Assembly (NCBI GenBank): GCA_964497095.1
Contig: CAZCCL010000082.1
Location: 1 to 11,705, forward strand
DNA: 11,705 bases
Direction: 5' to 3'
Source of the DNA: CAVPLM01 sp964497095
GTDB taxonomy: Bacteria > Actinomycetota > Thermoleophilia > RBG-16-64-13
Shown here piece after piece: positions 1 to 6,996 of the stretch. Position 1 is the first letter of the stretch. Every line of letters starts with the position of its first letter. Made by a program: the position numbers and the translations under genes. Under the pieces are notes generated by a model, which saw only the letters and a program-made list of their open reading frames with translations, was not told the DNA's origin and did not search any database.

Positions 1-1
1 G

Positions 2-499
2 ATCGTTATGTTGGACGATGCGCTCAAGTCCTCGGGCAAACTGGATGCCATCGGCAGAGCCATGGTGGAGAACCACTCACGGGATGGAGCAAACATCCTG
101 AGCAAGATCGGAGAGTTCCGGGAGTTGGCCAAAGTCGTTCTCTACCATCACGAGCGCTACGACGGCAAAGGCTATCCGGTGGGCTTGGCCGGTGAAGAGA
201 TCCCGTTCATCAGCCGGATCATCTGCGTTGCCGACAGCTACTCGGCGATGGTCAGTGACCGCCCGTACAGAAGCAAGCTTTCCACTGAGGTGGCGATTTC
301 AGAACTGATCAAGAACAAGGGTACTCAGTTCGACCCGGCGGTGGTGGATTGCTTCCTCCGACTGTTGGAATCCAACGACGACGACTATCGTCGGGGCGAG
401 AAGGTAGACTTCCTTCTGGAATTCCAGAAGGTCAAATTCCTCCGGGAACGAGAGTTGCCCCCGGAGGCCGAGAGCGAGGCGGACGGAGCGGCCGCGTAG
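2..499 (+). CDS. HD-GYP domain protein, C-terminal part (5' end outside window)
   Basis: This frame is open from the first full codon at position 2, so the gene starts upstream of the window. HD-GYP proteins hydrolyse the second messenger cyclic di-GMP, often behind a sensor or receiver domain; any such domain would lie upstream. The visible part contains the GYP half of the catalytic domain: HHERYDGKGYP at 146-178, followed by an ADSYSAMVSDRPYR segment and GTQFDPAVVDCFL, all in the family's usual order. The HD metal-binding pair that normally precedes the SGKLD segment is cut off, so catalytic completeness cannot be judged. After the domain comes a charged tail of about 45 residues rich in Glu, Arg and Asp, ending in Ala. 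Family assignment is firm; the substrate is inferred from the family. Confidence 0.9.
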   Translation: MVMLDDALKSSGKLDAIGRAMVENHSRDGANILSKIGEFRELAKVVLYHHERYDGKGYPVGLAGEEIPFISRIICVADSYSAMVSDRPYRSKLSTEVAISELIKNKGTQFDPAVVDCFLRLLESNDDDYRRGEKVDFLLEFQKVKFLRERELPPEAESEADGAAA

Positions 500-559
500 A
501 CCCGGGTGGGGTACATCCGGCAAGGCTTTTCCGGCGGGGCAGCCGCGCTGAGACTCCAG

Positions 560-583
560 GATTCCCGCTCCGGCGGGCGAATC
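560..583 (+). terminator. Possible terminator hairpin after the HD-GYP gene
   Basis: GATTC (560-564) pairs with GAATC (579-583), and CCGC (565-568) pairs with GCGG (573-576) across a TCCG loop, leaving a two-base bulge (577-578). A short T run (ATTTGTT) follows a few bases later. It lies between the HD-GYP stop and the transporter start, where a terminator would be expected. The U tract is poor, so this is only a candidate. Confidence 0.3.
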
Positions 584-619
584 CAGATTTGTTGGAATGT
601 CGCCTACAGTGGGAGGACC

Positions 620-1990
620 ATGCGTTTTCGCGTGCTTGGGCGCATCCTGGTCGCACAGGCCCTTTCCAGCCTCGGGACCTCGATGTCTACCGTGGCCCTC
701 GCCTTCATGGTCTATCAGCTCACCGGGTCCGTGCTGCACATGGGTGGGGTAATGGCTGCCTCCACCTTCCCCCTGGTGGTGACAAGCTTCATTGGTGGAG
801 CGTTGCTCGACCGTTTCAGCGCCAAGATTGTCATGGTGCTCTCCGATCTCGCTCGAGCGGTGCTCATCTTCTCTATGCCTTTCCTGGCGACAAAGGCGGT
901 GGGGCTGATCTACGTGGTGGCCGCGCTCATCGGGGTCTGCTCCGCTATGTTCAATCCCGGACAGATCAAACTGGTAGGGGAATTGGTCGATGGTGAGCAT
1001 CTGGTGAAGGCCAACTCCTACCTTAGCGTTTCCCGGGATGGAGCCGAGCTGTTCGGCTTCCTGGCGGGCGGCGTGCTGGTGACATACGTGGGCTACACGC
1101 TGACGTTCATGTTCGATGCGGCGAGCTATCTGGTGTCGGCTCTGCTCCTGGTGGGGCTTCCCAAGGCATTGCCCAGGATGGGGCCGGCTCCACGACTGCT
1201 GCCTCTCATCGCTGAAGCTCCCAGAGTGCTGGGTCGTCTGTGGCTTCAGCCGGGGCTGCGCGTGAATCTGCTCTTTGCCACCATCGCCTCGGCTGCTGTG
1301 ATGATGAGTGTGCCCAACTCCTACGGTCTGGCTCTGGACGTGTTCGATCGAGGGGCAGCGGGGCTGGCCATTCTGGAGATACTGACTGCTTCCGGCCTGA
1401 TCGTGGGCGGGCTGATCTTCAGCCGCATGTCGCTCCGGGGAGACAAGAACCGTTATGTTGCCTTTTCGCTGGTAGCCATGGGGATCTGCCTGGTGGGGGT
1501 GAGCTTCAGCGAGCTCTTCTATCTGTCAGTGGCGCTGATGGGTCTGGCCGGGATGGCAAACGTGGGCATCTTCGTGCCCTCCATAACCATGTTCCAGCAG
1601 ACGCCGGCAGCGGGGGACAAGGGCCGTCTGATTGCGGTGCGGGCCGGATTCGGTCAGATGGGGATCACCGCCGGCTTCCTTTTGGGTGGAGTGCTGGGCG
1701 CGACTCTGGGGATCACCCGGCTCTTCTTGCTTGCGGGGCTGGTGGGCATCGGGCTGACGCTGGCCTTCTACTTGCCTTATCGTATTGCGGCGGAGCGGCG
1801 GGCAAGAGTGGTCCGAGCCGCGGCGGTGGCCTCGGGCGCGAGGCGCTCCGAGGCAAGGGAGGCCGCTGCAGAGGCGGCGCTCGGACTGTATACCAGCAAT
1901 GGCATGGCTTGGGCGGCCGCCGCCGCGACTGCGAACGGCGCCGGCGAGGACTTGACCCCGGCACCGGCTGGGGCGGGGGAGGACGAATGA
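620..1990 (+). CDS. MFS transporter (MFS_3/EntS-like exporter)
   Basis: This is a 456-residue integral membrane transporter of the major facilitator superfamily. The N-terminal half shows helix 1 (VAQALSSLGTSMSTVALAFMVYQLTGS), the loop 2-3 motif A (GGALLDRFSAKIVM), and the NPGQIKLVGELVDGEHLVKANSYLSVSRDGAELFGFLAGG segment typical of the group containing the enterobactin exporter EntS and macrolide exporters. Many further hydrophobic helices follow, consistent with 12 in total. The open frame runs 38 codons further upstream, but ATG 620 is preceded by GGGAGG (611-616) and starts just before the first helix. The last 60 or so residues are an unusual Ala/Arg/Glu-rich, probably cytoplasmic tail. 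The stop overlaps the next start (ATGA), implying translational coupling to the DUF1385 gene. The substrate cannot be inferred; drug or metabolite export is the usual role. Confidence 0.88.
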   Translation: MRFRVLGRILVAQALSSLGTSMSTVALAFMVYQLTGSVLHMGGVMAASTFPLVVTSFIGGALLDRFSAKIVMVLSDLARAVLIFSMPFLATKAVGLIYVVAALIGVCSAMFNPGQIKLVGELVDGEHLVKANSYLSVSRDGAELFGFLAGGVLVTYVGYTLTFMFDAASYLVSALLLVGLPKALPRMGPAPRLLPLIAEAPRVLGRLWLQPGLRVNLLFATIASAAVMMSVPNSYGLALDVFDRGAAGLAILEILTASGLIVGGLIFSRMSLRGDKNRYVAFSLVAMGICLVGVSFSELFYLSVALMGLAGMANVGIFVPSITMFQQTPAAGDKGRLIAVRAGFGQMGITAGFLLGGVLGATLGITRLFLLAGLVGIGLTLAFYLPYRIAAERRARVVRAAAVASGARRSEAREAAAEAALGLYTSNGMAWAAAAATANGAGEDLTPAPAGAGEDE

Positions 1991-3012
1991 GCAGGAAATC
2001 GAGGCCAGAGCTGCCGAGAATGGGTGGGATCGCCCTCAAGAACGGCGTGGTGCTGGTGTCGGAGCGGCATTGGGCCGCCGCCGTCCGAAATGTCGGCGGG
2101 GGCATAAGCGTGGCCTCCGGCCGTAAGCCCCGCTTGCCCGGTAGCGGCGGGGGTGTTCAATCAGGTCGAGGGAGCCTTGAGGTCCGCGAGGGGGGCCGGC
2201 GAGTCGGGCGTGGCGTCGAAGGCGGTGAGGGCGTGCCCTTGCTCAGGGGTCTGGGGCGGTTCGGCGAGAGTCTGCTGGTCTTGGCGCAGGTGAAGATCCA
2301 ACTTCCGCAGGCAGAACTCCCCTTGCAGGGCGGCCGGGTGGCGGGTGCGCTGGTCGGGGCCGCCGCGGCCACATCGGCCGTGAAGGCTCTGGCGCCCAAA
2401 TCGGCACTGGTGCAGGAGACGGGGATGGCGCTCGCGGCCTTTGTTCCGGCCGTGCTGGCTTTGAAGAACTCGCCTATCTCCGGGTATCACGGGGCGGAGC
2501 ACAAAGTGATCGGCGGACGAGAAGCGGCGCTACGCTCGCACGGGCCTTCGCGGCCGCTTGGATTCCCACGCTACGGGCCGGGTTCGGAAGCCGCTCTGCC
2601 CGTCTCGGCAGACGGGCGCGAGGCGCATGACAGGGAGACCGCGCCGTCAAGTCTGGCAGGACCGACCGTCTCGGATTCTGCCCTTGCCGCCAAGGAGCAT
2701 GATCGCTGCGGCTCGAACCTGGTGGGCCCCTATCTGTTGGCGACCGTGGCCACCAACCTGCTCGCACGTGGTGGCTCCAACCGGAAATCCCCCGCAGCTT
2801 CGGCGGTGGCCGGAGCGGTCAGCCTGGGCCTGGCCTTGGAAGCCCTGCGCTGGGCTACCAGGCACGGCGATTCGATACTGGCTAGACTGCTACTACTGCC
2901 CGGCCGCACCATCCAGAGACTTCTTACCACCAGCGAGCCTACCGCCGAACAGCTCGAAGTCGGGGAGCGGGCTCTAGCCGAATTACTACGGCTGGAAGGA
3001 GCCTCCGGGTAG
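1987..3012 (+). CDS. DUF1385 family membrane protein (YqhQ-like), divergent
   Basis: This 341-residue protein matches the DUF1385/YqhQ family of predicted metal-binding membrane proteins of unknown biochemical role. Family landmarks in order are: an opening GGIALKNGVVLVSERHWAAAVRN (13-35), VPLLRGLGRFGESLLVL (83-99), the signature HGAEHK (168-173), a Cys-containing DRCGSN (239-244), and a C-terminal LLPGRTIQRLLTTSEPTAEQLEVGERALAEL. ATG 1987 overlaps the transporter stop by four bases and has GGAGGA just upstream. The copy is odd. Residues 45-80 are a Gly/Arg-rich stretch, its membrane helices (118-160, 245-260, 268-288) are only weakly hydrophobic, and about 65 residues separate HGAEHK from RCG where relatives, as I recall them, have a much shorter spacer. 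It may be a fast-evolving functional copy or one under relaxed selection. Family assignment rests on the motifs at both ends. Confidence 0.75.
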   Translation: MSRKSRPELPRMGGIALKNGVVLVSERHWAAAVRNVGGGISVASGRKPRLPGSGGGVQSGRGSLEVREGGRRVGRGVEGGEGVPLLRGLGRFGESLLVLAQVKIQLPQAELPLQGGRVAGALVGAAAATSAVKALAPKSALVQETGMALAAFVPAVLALKNSPISGYHGAEHKVIGGREAALRSHGPSRPLGFPRYGPGSEAALPVSADGREAHDRETAPSSLAGPTVSDSALAAKEHDRCGSNLVGPYLLATVATNLLARGGSNRKSPAASAVAGAVSLGLALEALRWATRHGDSILARLLLLPGRTIQRLLTTSEPTAEQLEVGERALAELLRLEGASG

Positions 3013-3148
3013 CCTCGGGGCGAAGTGGGAAGGTTCCGGGGCACGGCTGCAGGACCGGATCTCGCTCCCACCGTCGGCCTCAAGCCGGCCGGGCGCGGTA
3101 TGCTTTGGCGTCGTAGACTCGATGACTCCAGACACAAGGTGGTGGAAC

Positions 3149-3961
3149 ATGTTCTATCCGGTCGAGTACGCACCCACTGACCCGTCGAGTGTCAAACAGG
3201 CCACGATCGTGTTGAATCCGTCCGAGACGAAGCGCTTGCTGGCGAAGACGGTGGCCGGCCTGCCCGAGATCAAGAACGCCTACGCCAACGGTAGGCTTTC
3301 CATATCGACCTGCTCCACAAGTGCCCTGGTGCTGGAGGAGTTGACCGGTGAGAAGCTTCCACCCTATACGTATTGCATCGGCATGGTGGCGGACGGGCTG
3401 CTCACCACCAGCCACAAAGACGACCGGGAGGTCGCACGCTTCTTCGTCAAGGGCAAGCGGGTGGATATGGAAGCGCTGCCGTTCCTCGACACCTTCGAGA
3501 AGGGTGATGCGGTGGTCAAAGGCGCCAACGCCGTTGATCCCCAAGGGAATGTGGGCGTCCTTGCCAGTAATCCCCAGGCGGGGACGATCGGGGCGCTCAT
3601 CAGCTTCGTCGCCGTGCGGGGGCTACCTGTCATCTTCCCCGTGGGTCTGGAGAAACTGGTGCCCTCGGTACCCGAAGCCGCGGTTGGATGGGGTCAGCTC
3701 ACGCTCTACCGCAGCATGGGCGAGAACGTGTGGCTCTTCCCGGTATCCTCTGGCCTCGTAGTCACCGAGATCCAGGCTCTGGGTATCCTGGCGGGGGTCA
3801 GGGTCCGGCACGTGGCGAGCGGTGGCATCGGTGGGAGCGAAGGTGCGGTCGTCCTATTCCTGGAAGGTTCCGAAGCTGACATCGACAAAGCTTGGGAGAT
3901 CGTCTCCAGTGTGAAGGGTGAGGTGCCCATCGAGGTACCGCGGCATCGGTTTTCCTCTTAG
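3149..3961 (+). CDS. Conserved protein of unknown function (270 aa)
   Basis: The protein is soluble-looking, with no signal peptide or membrane helix. It has well-ordered glycine-rich motifs: VLNPSETKRLLAKTVAGLPEI (21-41), KGANAVDPQGNVGV (124-137), PVGLEKLVPSVPEA (164-177), VVTEIQALGILAGV (204-217) and HVASGGIGGSEGAVVLFLEG (221-240). I recall similar proteins annotated only as hypothetical in anaerobic bacteria and archaea. The alternating strand/glycine-loop pattern is reminiscent of CoA-transferase or NagB/RpiA-like folds, but that is a guess. ATG 3149 is chosen over ATG 3122 because AAGGTGG (3136-3142) lies six bases before it, while nothing resembling a ribosome site precedes 3122. It stands alone, 136 bases after the DUF1385 gene and convergent with the HIT gene. 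It is a real gene with no assignable reaction. Confidence 0.75.
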   Translation: MFYPVEYAPTDPSSVKQATIVLNPSETKRLLAKTVAGLPEIKNAYANGRLSISTCSTSALVLEELTGEKLPPYTYCIGMVADGLLTTSHKDDREVARFFVKGKRVDMEALPFLDTFEKGDAVVKGANAVDPQGNVGVLASNPQAGTIGALISFVAVRGLPVIFPVGLEKLVPSVPEAAVGWGQLTLYRSMGENVWLFPVSSGLVVTEIQALGILAGVRVRHVASGGIGGSEGAVVLFLEGSEADIDKAWEIVSSVKGEVPIEVPRHRFSS

Positions 3962-4147
3962 CGGCATCAGATCTTGATCGGCGCACAAGGGACACCGCCG
4001 GTCAGAACCGCGCTGGCGGTCGGAGCGGGTCCGAGGCCGCCGCTGATGTGAACCGGATGGTCAGTGCGCTGTGAGGCTGCGTTCAAGCCCCGAGGGAAGG
4101 TGATACGTTCGGCGGCGGCGCACAGCGCCCGGTTCCGGGCACGTGGG
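3962..4147. other. Intergenic region between convergent genes
   Basis: Transcripts from the unknown gene (plus) and the HIT gene (minus) converge here. GCCC (4127-4130) and GGGC (4137-4140) form a short inverted repeat around GGTTCC, and ACCGCC/GGCGGT arms lie at 3994-3999 and 4015-4020. None has a T tract, so no intrinsic terminator can be called. I see no gene in it. Confidence 0.5.
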
Positions 4148-4642
4148 CTAGGCGCCCCTTCCCAGCCGTTCGAAGGCCTCCGCCAGAAGTTCGTACGACT
4201 GCTCCAGCGACTGAGGGATGACCCGGACGTCGGCAAGCACCGGCATGAAGTTGGTGTCACCCTGCCAGCGGGGGACCAGGTGCAGGTGGAGGTGGTCCTT
4301 GATGCCGGCCCCGGCCGCCGCTCCAAGGTTGAAGCCGAGATTGAGACCGTCGGGAGTGAACGCGAGCTTGAGAGCCCGGGTGCACTGCTGGGTGAGGTCC
4401 ATCATCTCGTGCAGGGTCTCGGCCGGCAATTCCTCGAGGTCGGCCACGTGGGCGTAGGGCGCGACCATGATGTGACCGTTGTTGTACGGGAAGGCGTTCA
4501 GCATCACGAAAGCCCGAGAGCTCCGGCGCACGATGTAGACAGCCCGGTCGTCACCGTTGAGGGGCTTCTCACAGAAGATGCAGCCCTCTGACTTCTCCTG
4601 GGTTATGTACTCCAGTCTCCATGGAGCCCAAAGCCGCTCCAT
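4148..4642 (-). CDS. HIT family nucleotide hydrolase/phosphorylase (Ap4A phosphorylase-like)
   Basis: This 164-residue protein belongs to the histidine-triad superfamily, which cleaves nucleoside phosphate bonds through a His-nucleotide intermediate. The catalytic triad is HLHLHLVPRW (H117, H119, H121). The N-terminus MERLWAPWRLEYI followed by CIFCEK (C21, C24) is diagnostic for the subgroup that includes mycobacterial Rv2613c, a diadenosine tetraphosphate phosphorylase. NNGHIMVAPYAHVADLEEL (54-72) is the conserved central segment. Length matches the family. ATG 4642 is preceded by GAGGAGAG (4646-4653, read on the minus strand). The gene is monocistronic and divergent from the Fe-S flavoprotein gene. 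In some actinobacterial genomes this gene neighbours thrS and the phosphatidylinositol phosphate synthase gene; that context is absent here. The exact substrate is inferred. Confidence 0.9.
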   Translation of the reverse strand: MERLWAPWRLEYITQEKSEGCIFCEKPLNGDDRAVYIVRRSSRAFVMLNAFPYNNGHIMVAPYAHVADLEELPAETLHEMMDLTQQCTRALKLAFTPDGLNLGFNLGAAAGAGIKDHLHLHLVPRWQGDTNFMPVLADVRVIPQSLEQSYELLAEAFERLGRGA

Positions 4643-4692
4643 TTGCTCTCCTCGTCATCGATGTCGGAGCGGCCTGCCGCCCCAGTGGGTTG

Positions 4693-4698
4693 ATTGTA
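4693..4698 (-). promoter_or_regulatory. Candidate -10 element for the HIT gene
   Basis: Read on the minus strand, this is TACAAT, five of six matches to TATAAT, giving a start about 45 bases before the HIT ATG. No convincing -35 box lies 17 bases upstream. Placement is inferred from similarity and distance only. Confidence 0.35.
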
Positions 4699-4814
4699 CA
4701 GCCGATGGCCGCCCGCGTCCGTCCCGATCGAGCACGCGACAAGCGGATGATCAGGGGGGCAGGGTGGCGGGAAAGGTCATCGGGTCCGAATGGGCGACCC
4801 GCCACTCGATGCGA

Positions 4815-4820
4815 TATCAT
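4815..4820 (+). promoter_or_regulatory. Candidate -10 element for the Fe-S flavoprotein gene
   Basis: TATCAT lies about 70 bases before the GTG start. It is the only AT-rich hexamer of this kind in the leader. The -35 region (around 4792-4797, GGGCGA) does not resemble TTGACA, so an activator or an alternative sigma factor would be needed if this is the promoter. Confidence 0.3.
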
Positions 4821-4842
4821 CAGGTTCCATGCCAGATCGTTT

Positions 4843-4866
4843 GCCGCCACGATGACGGGTGGCGGC
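4843..4866 (+). promoter_or_regulatory. Leader hairpin ahead of the Fe-S flavoprotein gene
   Basis: GCCGCCAC (4843-4850) and GTGGCGGC (4859-4866) form a perfect 8-bp GC-rich stem with an 8-base loop, ending 13 bases before the Shine-Dalgarno AAGGAGG. A related inverted pair, GTGGCGGG (4764-4771) and CCCGCCAC (4798-4805), lies upstream. It could be an RNA structure affecting initiation or a DNA-binding site. Function is unproven and GC-rich repeats of this size can arise by chance. Confidence 0.3.
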
Positions 4867-4879
4867 CGCCAATATTGTC

Positions 4880-4886
4880 AAGGAGG
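4880..4886 (+). promoter_or_regulatory. Shine-Dalgarno site that sets the GTG start at 4892
   Basis: AAGGAGG lies five bases before GTG 4892. The longest open frame starts at GTG 4859, upstream of this site and inside the leader hairpin. The strong ribosome site therefore argues for the shorter protein. Confidence 0.75.
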
Positions 4887-4891
4887 CTTTG

Positions 4892-6991
4892 GTGGGAACG
4901 GCCCAAACGCCAGCAGTGACGAATGTAGGTCCCGTCGCGATCCTCTCCGAGAGATACCAGGGTCCGGAGGCGGAGCAGGTCCTAGACCGTCTCCAACAGG
5001 CCGACATGCAGGATGTGAAAGCGGTGGTCTCCTGGCGGGGGGTGGTGGTGACCGGCGACGTATGCGTGGTCGATATGGCCCGCCAGTACCTGCGTCTCAT
5101 CCAGGAGGAGTCCTGCGGCCGGTGTGGGCCGTGTCGTATCGGTGTGGACGTCATGCGGGAGCTGTTCGACAAGCTGGCCGCCGGCGAAGGTGGGGAGGAG
5201 ACCGTCGGCCAGATACGCCATCTGGCGGAGTGCATCGACGACTCCGCCTGGTGCGGGATAGCCAACACCATCCGCGATCCCATCTTGGCCTTGCTCGACC
5301 TTGGAGCCGAGCATTTCTTGGAGCACGCCGGCGGGGCCACCTGTGAGCCCGAGATCACCCACGGCTGGGTTGCGGCCCCCTGTCGCTCCACCTGCCCATC
5401 GACAGTGGATTGCGCCGCCTACATCTTCCAGGCTCTGGAGGAGCATCCGCATCTGGCTACGACCATCGTCAAGCGTGACAACCCGTTGCCTGCCATCATC
5501 GGTCGGACCTGTCCGCACCCGTGCGAGGACAACTGCACCTTGGCGCCTACCGGCAAGCCGGTGGCCATCAACAACATCAAGCGTTGGTGTGCCGATCGGG
5601 CCGAGGACCTGGTCGACGACCGCTGTGTCTCGGGTTGCCTGGCAGACCCGACGGCCGGTGCTGAGCCGGAGGTAGTGGAGGCCGCGGGTGGCGCGGCCCT
5701 TATCGCGGGTGGCCCGCACGAGGTGAGCGAGTTGACCACCGTCCAGATGAGCCAGCGGCCCGTCGAGGTCAGTTGCCGGCTCGACGACAAGCAGGCGGCT
5801 TGCGGCAAGAAGGTGGCCGTCATCGGGGCCGGGCCGGCCGGGCTCTCTGCAGGCTACTTCCTCGCCCGCCGCGGCTACAAGCCGGTGATCTTCGAGGACC
5901 TGCCCGTGCCTGGGGGTATGGTGCACGTGGGCATTCCCGAGTACCGGCTGCCTCGTCATGTCATCCGCCGGGAGACGGAGCTCATAGAGCAAGAGGGCGT
6001 CGAGATCCGGTACAACACCCGCCTGGGCCGCGACATCAGCTGGGACGACCTCGAGGCTCAGGGCTTCGAGGCCACCTTCGTGGCCGTCGGTGCCCACCTA
6101 GGCCGGCCGCTTGGTATCCCGGGCGAGGATCTGCCGGGCTCAATGGACGCCATCGAGTTCCTGCGCAAGGTGGCTCTGCACGAAGAGGTGGATATCGGCA
6201 GCGACGTCCTGGTACTGGGCGGCGGCAACTCGGCCATGGACGCGGCCCGTACCGCCGTTCGCCTGGGCGCAAAGAATGTGACCGTGGTCTATCGCCGTAC
6301 GCGCGACGAGATGCCGGCCAACGTCTGGGAGATCGAAGAGGCGGAGGAAGAGGGGATCGTGTTCCACTACCTGGCCGCGCCTATGGAGTGCCAAGGCGTG
6401 GAAGGAGAGGGGGTTTCGGCATTGGTCTGCCAGCAGATGGAGCTGGGTGAGCCGGACGAAAGCGGGAGGCGGAGGCCTGTTCCGACCGACATGGCCCCGT
6501 TCGTGCTCACTGCCGACAGCATCATCGCCGCGGTAGGACAAAAGCCAGATTTTGCCCCCTTCGCCGGGGACGAAGCGATCGAGCTAAACAAATACGGCTA
6601 TATGGAGTGCGATCCTTACACCCTCATGACCACCAAACCCGGTGTGTTCGTGGGCGGCGACGCGGTGAGCGGTGGCGGGACGGTGATCGAGGCGATCAAC
6701 GCGGGCAAGGTGGCGGCGAAGTACATCGACAAGTACCTGCGGGGCGAGCCGGTGGTGGAGGATATCGAGGACAAGACCCGCCGTCTGGCCGTCTATCTGG
6801 GGGCTCAGAAGAGCGCGGAACCTCTCTCGGAATGCGTCGACTACGGAGAGCGTCAGAAGATGCCCATACTGCCACCCGAAGTGCGCAAGCACACCTTCGC
6901 CCCGGCAGAACTGGGCTACACGCTGGAGCAGGTGACCGCCGAGGCGGACCGCTGCCTGCGCTGCCACCGGCCCATCCTGGTGGTGACGTAA
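4892..6991 (+). CDS. NuoF-type 4Fe-4S / GltD-SfrB-type FAD-dependent NAD(P)H oxidoreductase
   Basis: This 699-residue cytoplasmic iron-sulfur flavoprotein has several parts. Residues 45-150 match the C-terminal 4Fe-4S domain of NuoF, with ESCGRCGPCRIG (Cys 75, 78, 81) and a fourth Cys at 121. The FMN/NADH-binding part of NuoF is missing. Residues 160-235 are a GltD/dihydropyrimidine dehydrogenase-type Fe-S domain (Cys 164, 168, 174, 207, 211, 215). An FAD Rossmann motif GAGPAG (312-317) follows, then an NAD(P) motif GGGNSAMDAA near 443, and the FAD-contacting GVFVGGDAVSGGGTVIEAINAGKVAA segment. The end is EADRCLRCHRP. This order resembles the Geobacter NADPH oxidoreductase subunit SfrB and related electron-bifurcating or glutamate synthase small subunits. 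It should pass electrons between NAD(P)H and a ferredoxin or partner enzyme, but no partner subunit is adjacent. Residues 240-305 are a long insertion with four extra Cys (245, 249, 295, 304). Confidence 0.85.
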   Translation: MGTAQTPAVTNVGPVAILSERYQGPEAEQVLDRLQQADMQDVKAVVSWRGVVVTGDVCVVDMARQYLRLIQEESCGRCGPCRIGVDVMRELFDKLAAGEGGEETVGQIRHLAECIDDSAWCGIANTIRDPILALLDLGAEHFLEHAGGATCEPEITHGWVAAPCRSTCPSTVDCAAYIFQALEEHPHLATTIVKRDNPLPAIIGRTCPHPCEDNCTLAPTGKPVAINNIKRWCADRAEDLVDDRCVSGCLADPTAGAEPEVVEAAGGAALIAGGPHEVSELTTVQMSQRPVEVSCRLDDKQAACGKKVAVIGAGPAGLSAGYFLARRGYKPVIFEDLPVPGGMVHVGIPEYRLPRHVIRRETELIEQEGVEIRYNTRLGRDISWDDLEAQGFEATFVAVGAHLGRPLGIPGEDLPGSMDAIEFLRKVALHEEVDIGSDVLVLGGGNSAMDAARTAVRLGAKNVTVVYRRTRDEMPANVWEIEEAEEEGIVFHYLAAPMECQGVEGEGVSALVCQQMELGEPDESGRRRPVPTDMAPFVLTADSIIAAVGQKPDFAPFAGDEAIELNKYGYMECDPYTLMTTKPGVFVGGDAVSGGGTVIEAINAGKVAAKYIDKYLRGEPVVEDIEDKTRRLAVYLGAQKSAEPLSECVDYGERQKMPILPPEVRKHTFAPAELGYTLEQVTAEADRCLRCHRPILVVT

Positions 6992-6996
6992 CCGGG

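Noticed and set aside
299..1000. A 233-codon minus-strand open frame spanning the HD-GYP end and transporter start
   Set aside because: It crosses two well-supported plus-strand genes and its His/Gly/Pro/Arg-rich translation looks like antisense shadow.
4643..4858. Possible tRNA or riboswitch in the divergent HIT/flavoprotein region
   Set aside because: No cloverleaf, T-loop sequence or known riboswitch core could be found; only GC-rich inverted repeats are present.
4982..6097. A 371-codon open frame on the minus strand inside the Fe-S flavoprotein gene
   Set aside because: It is a by-product of high GC codon use in the sense gene, has no protein-family features, and conflicts with clear NuoF and GltD motifs on the plus strand.
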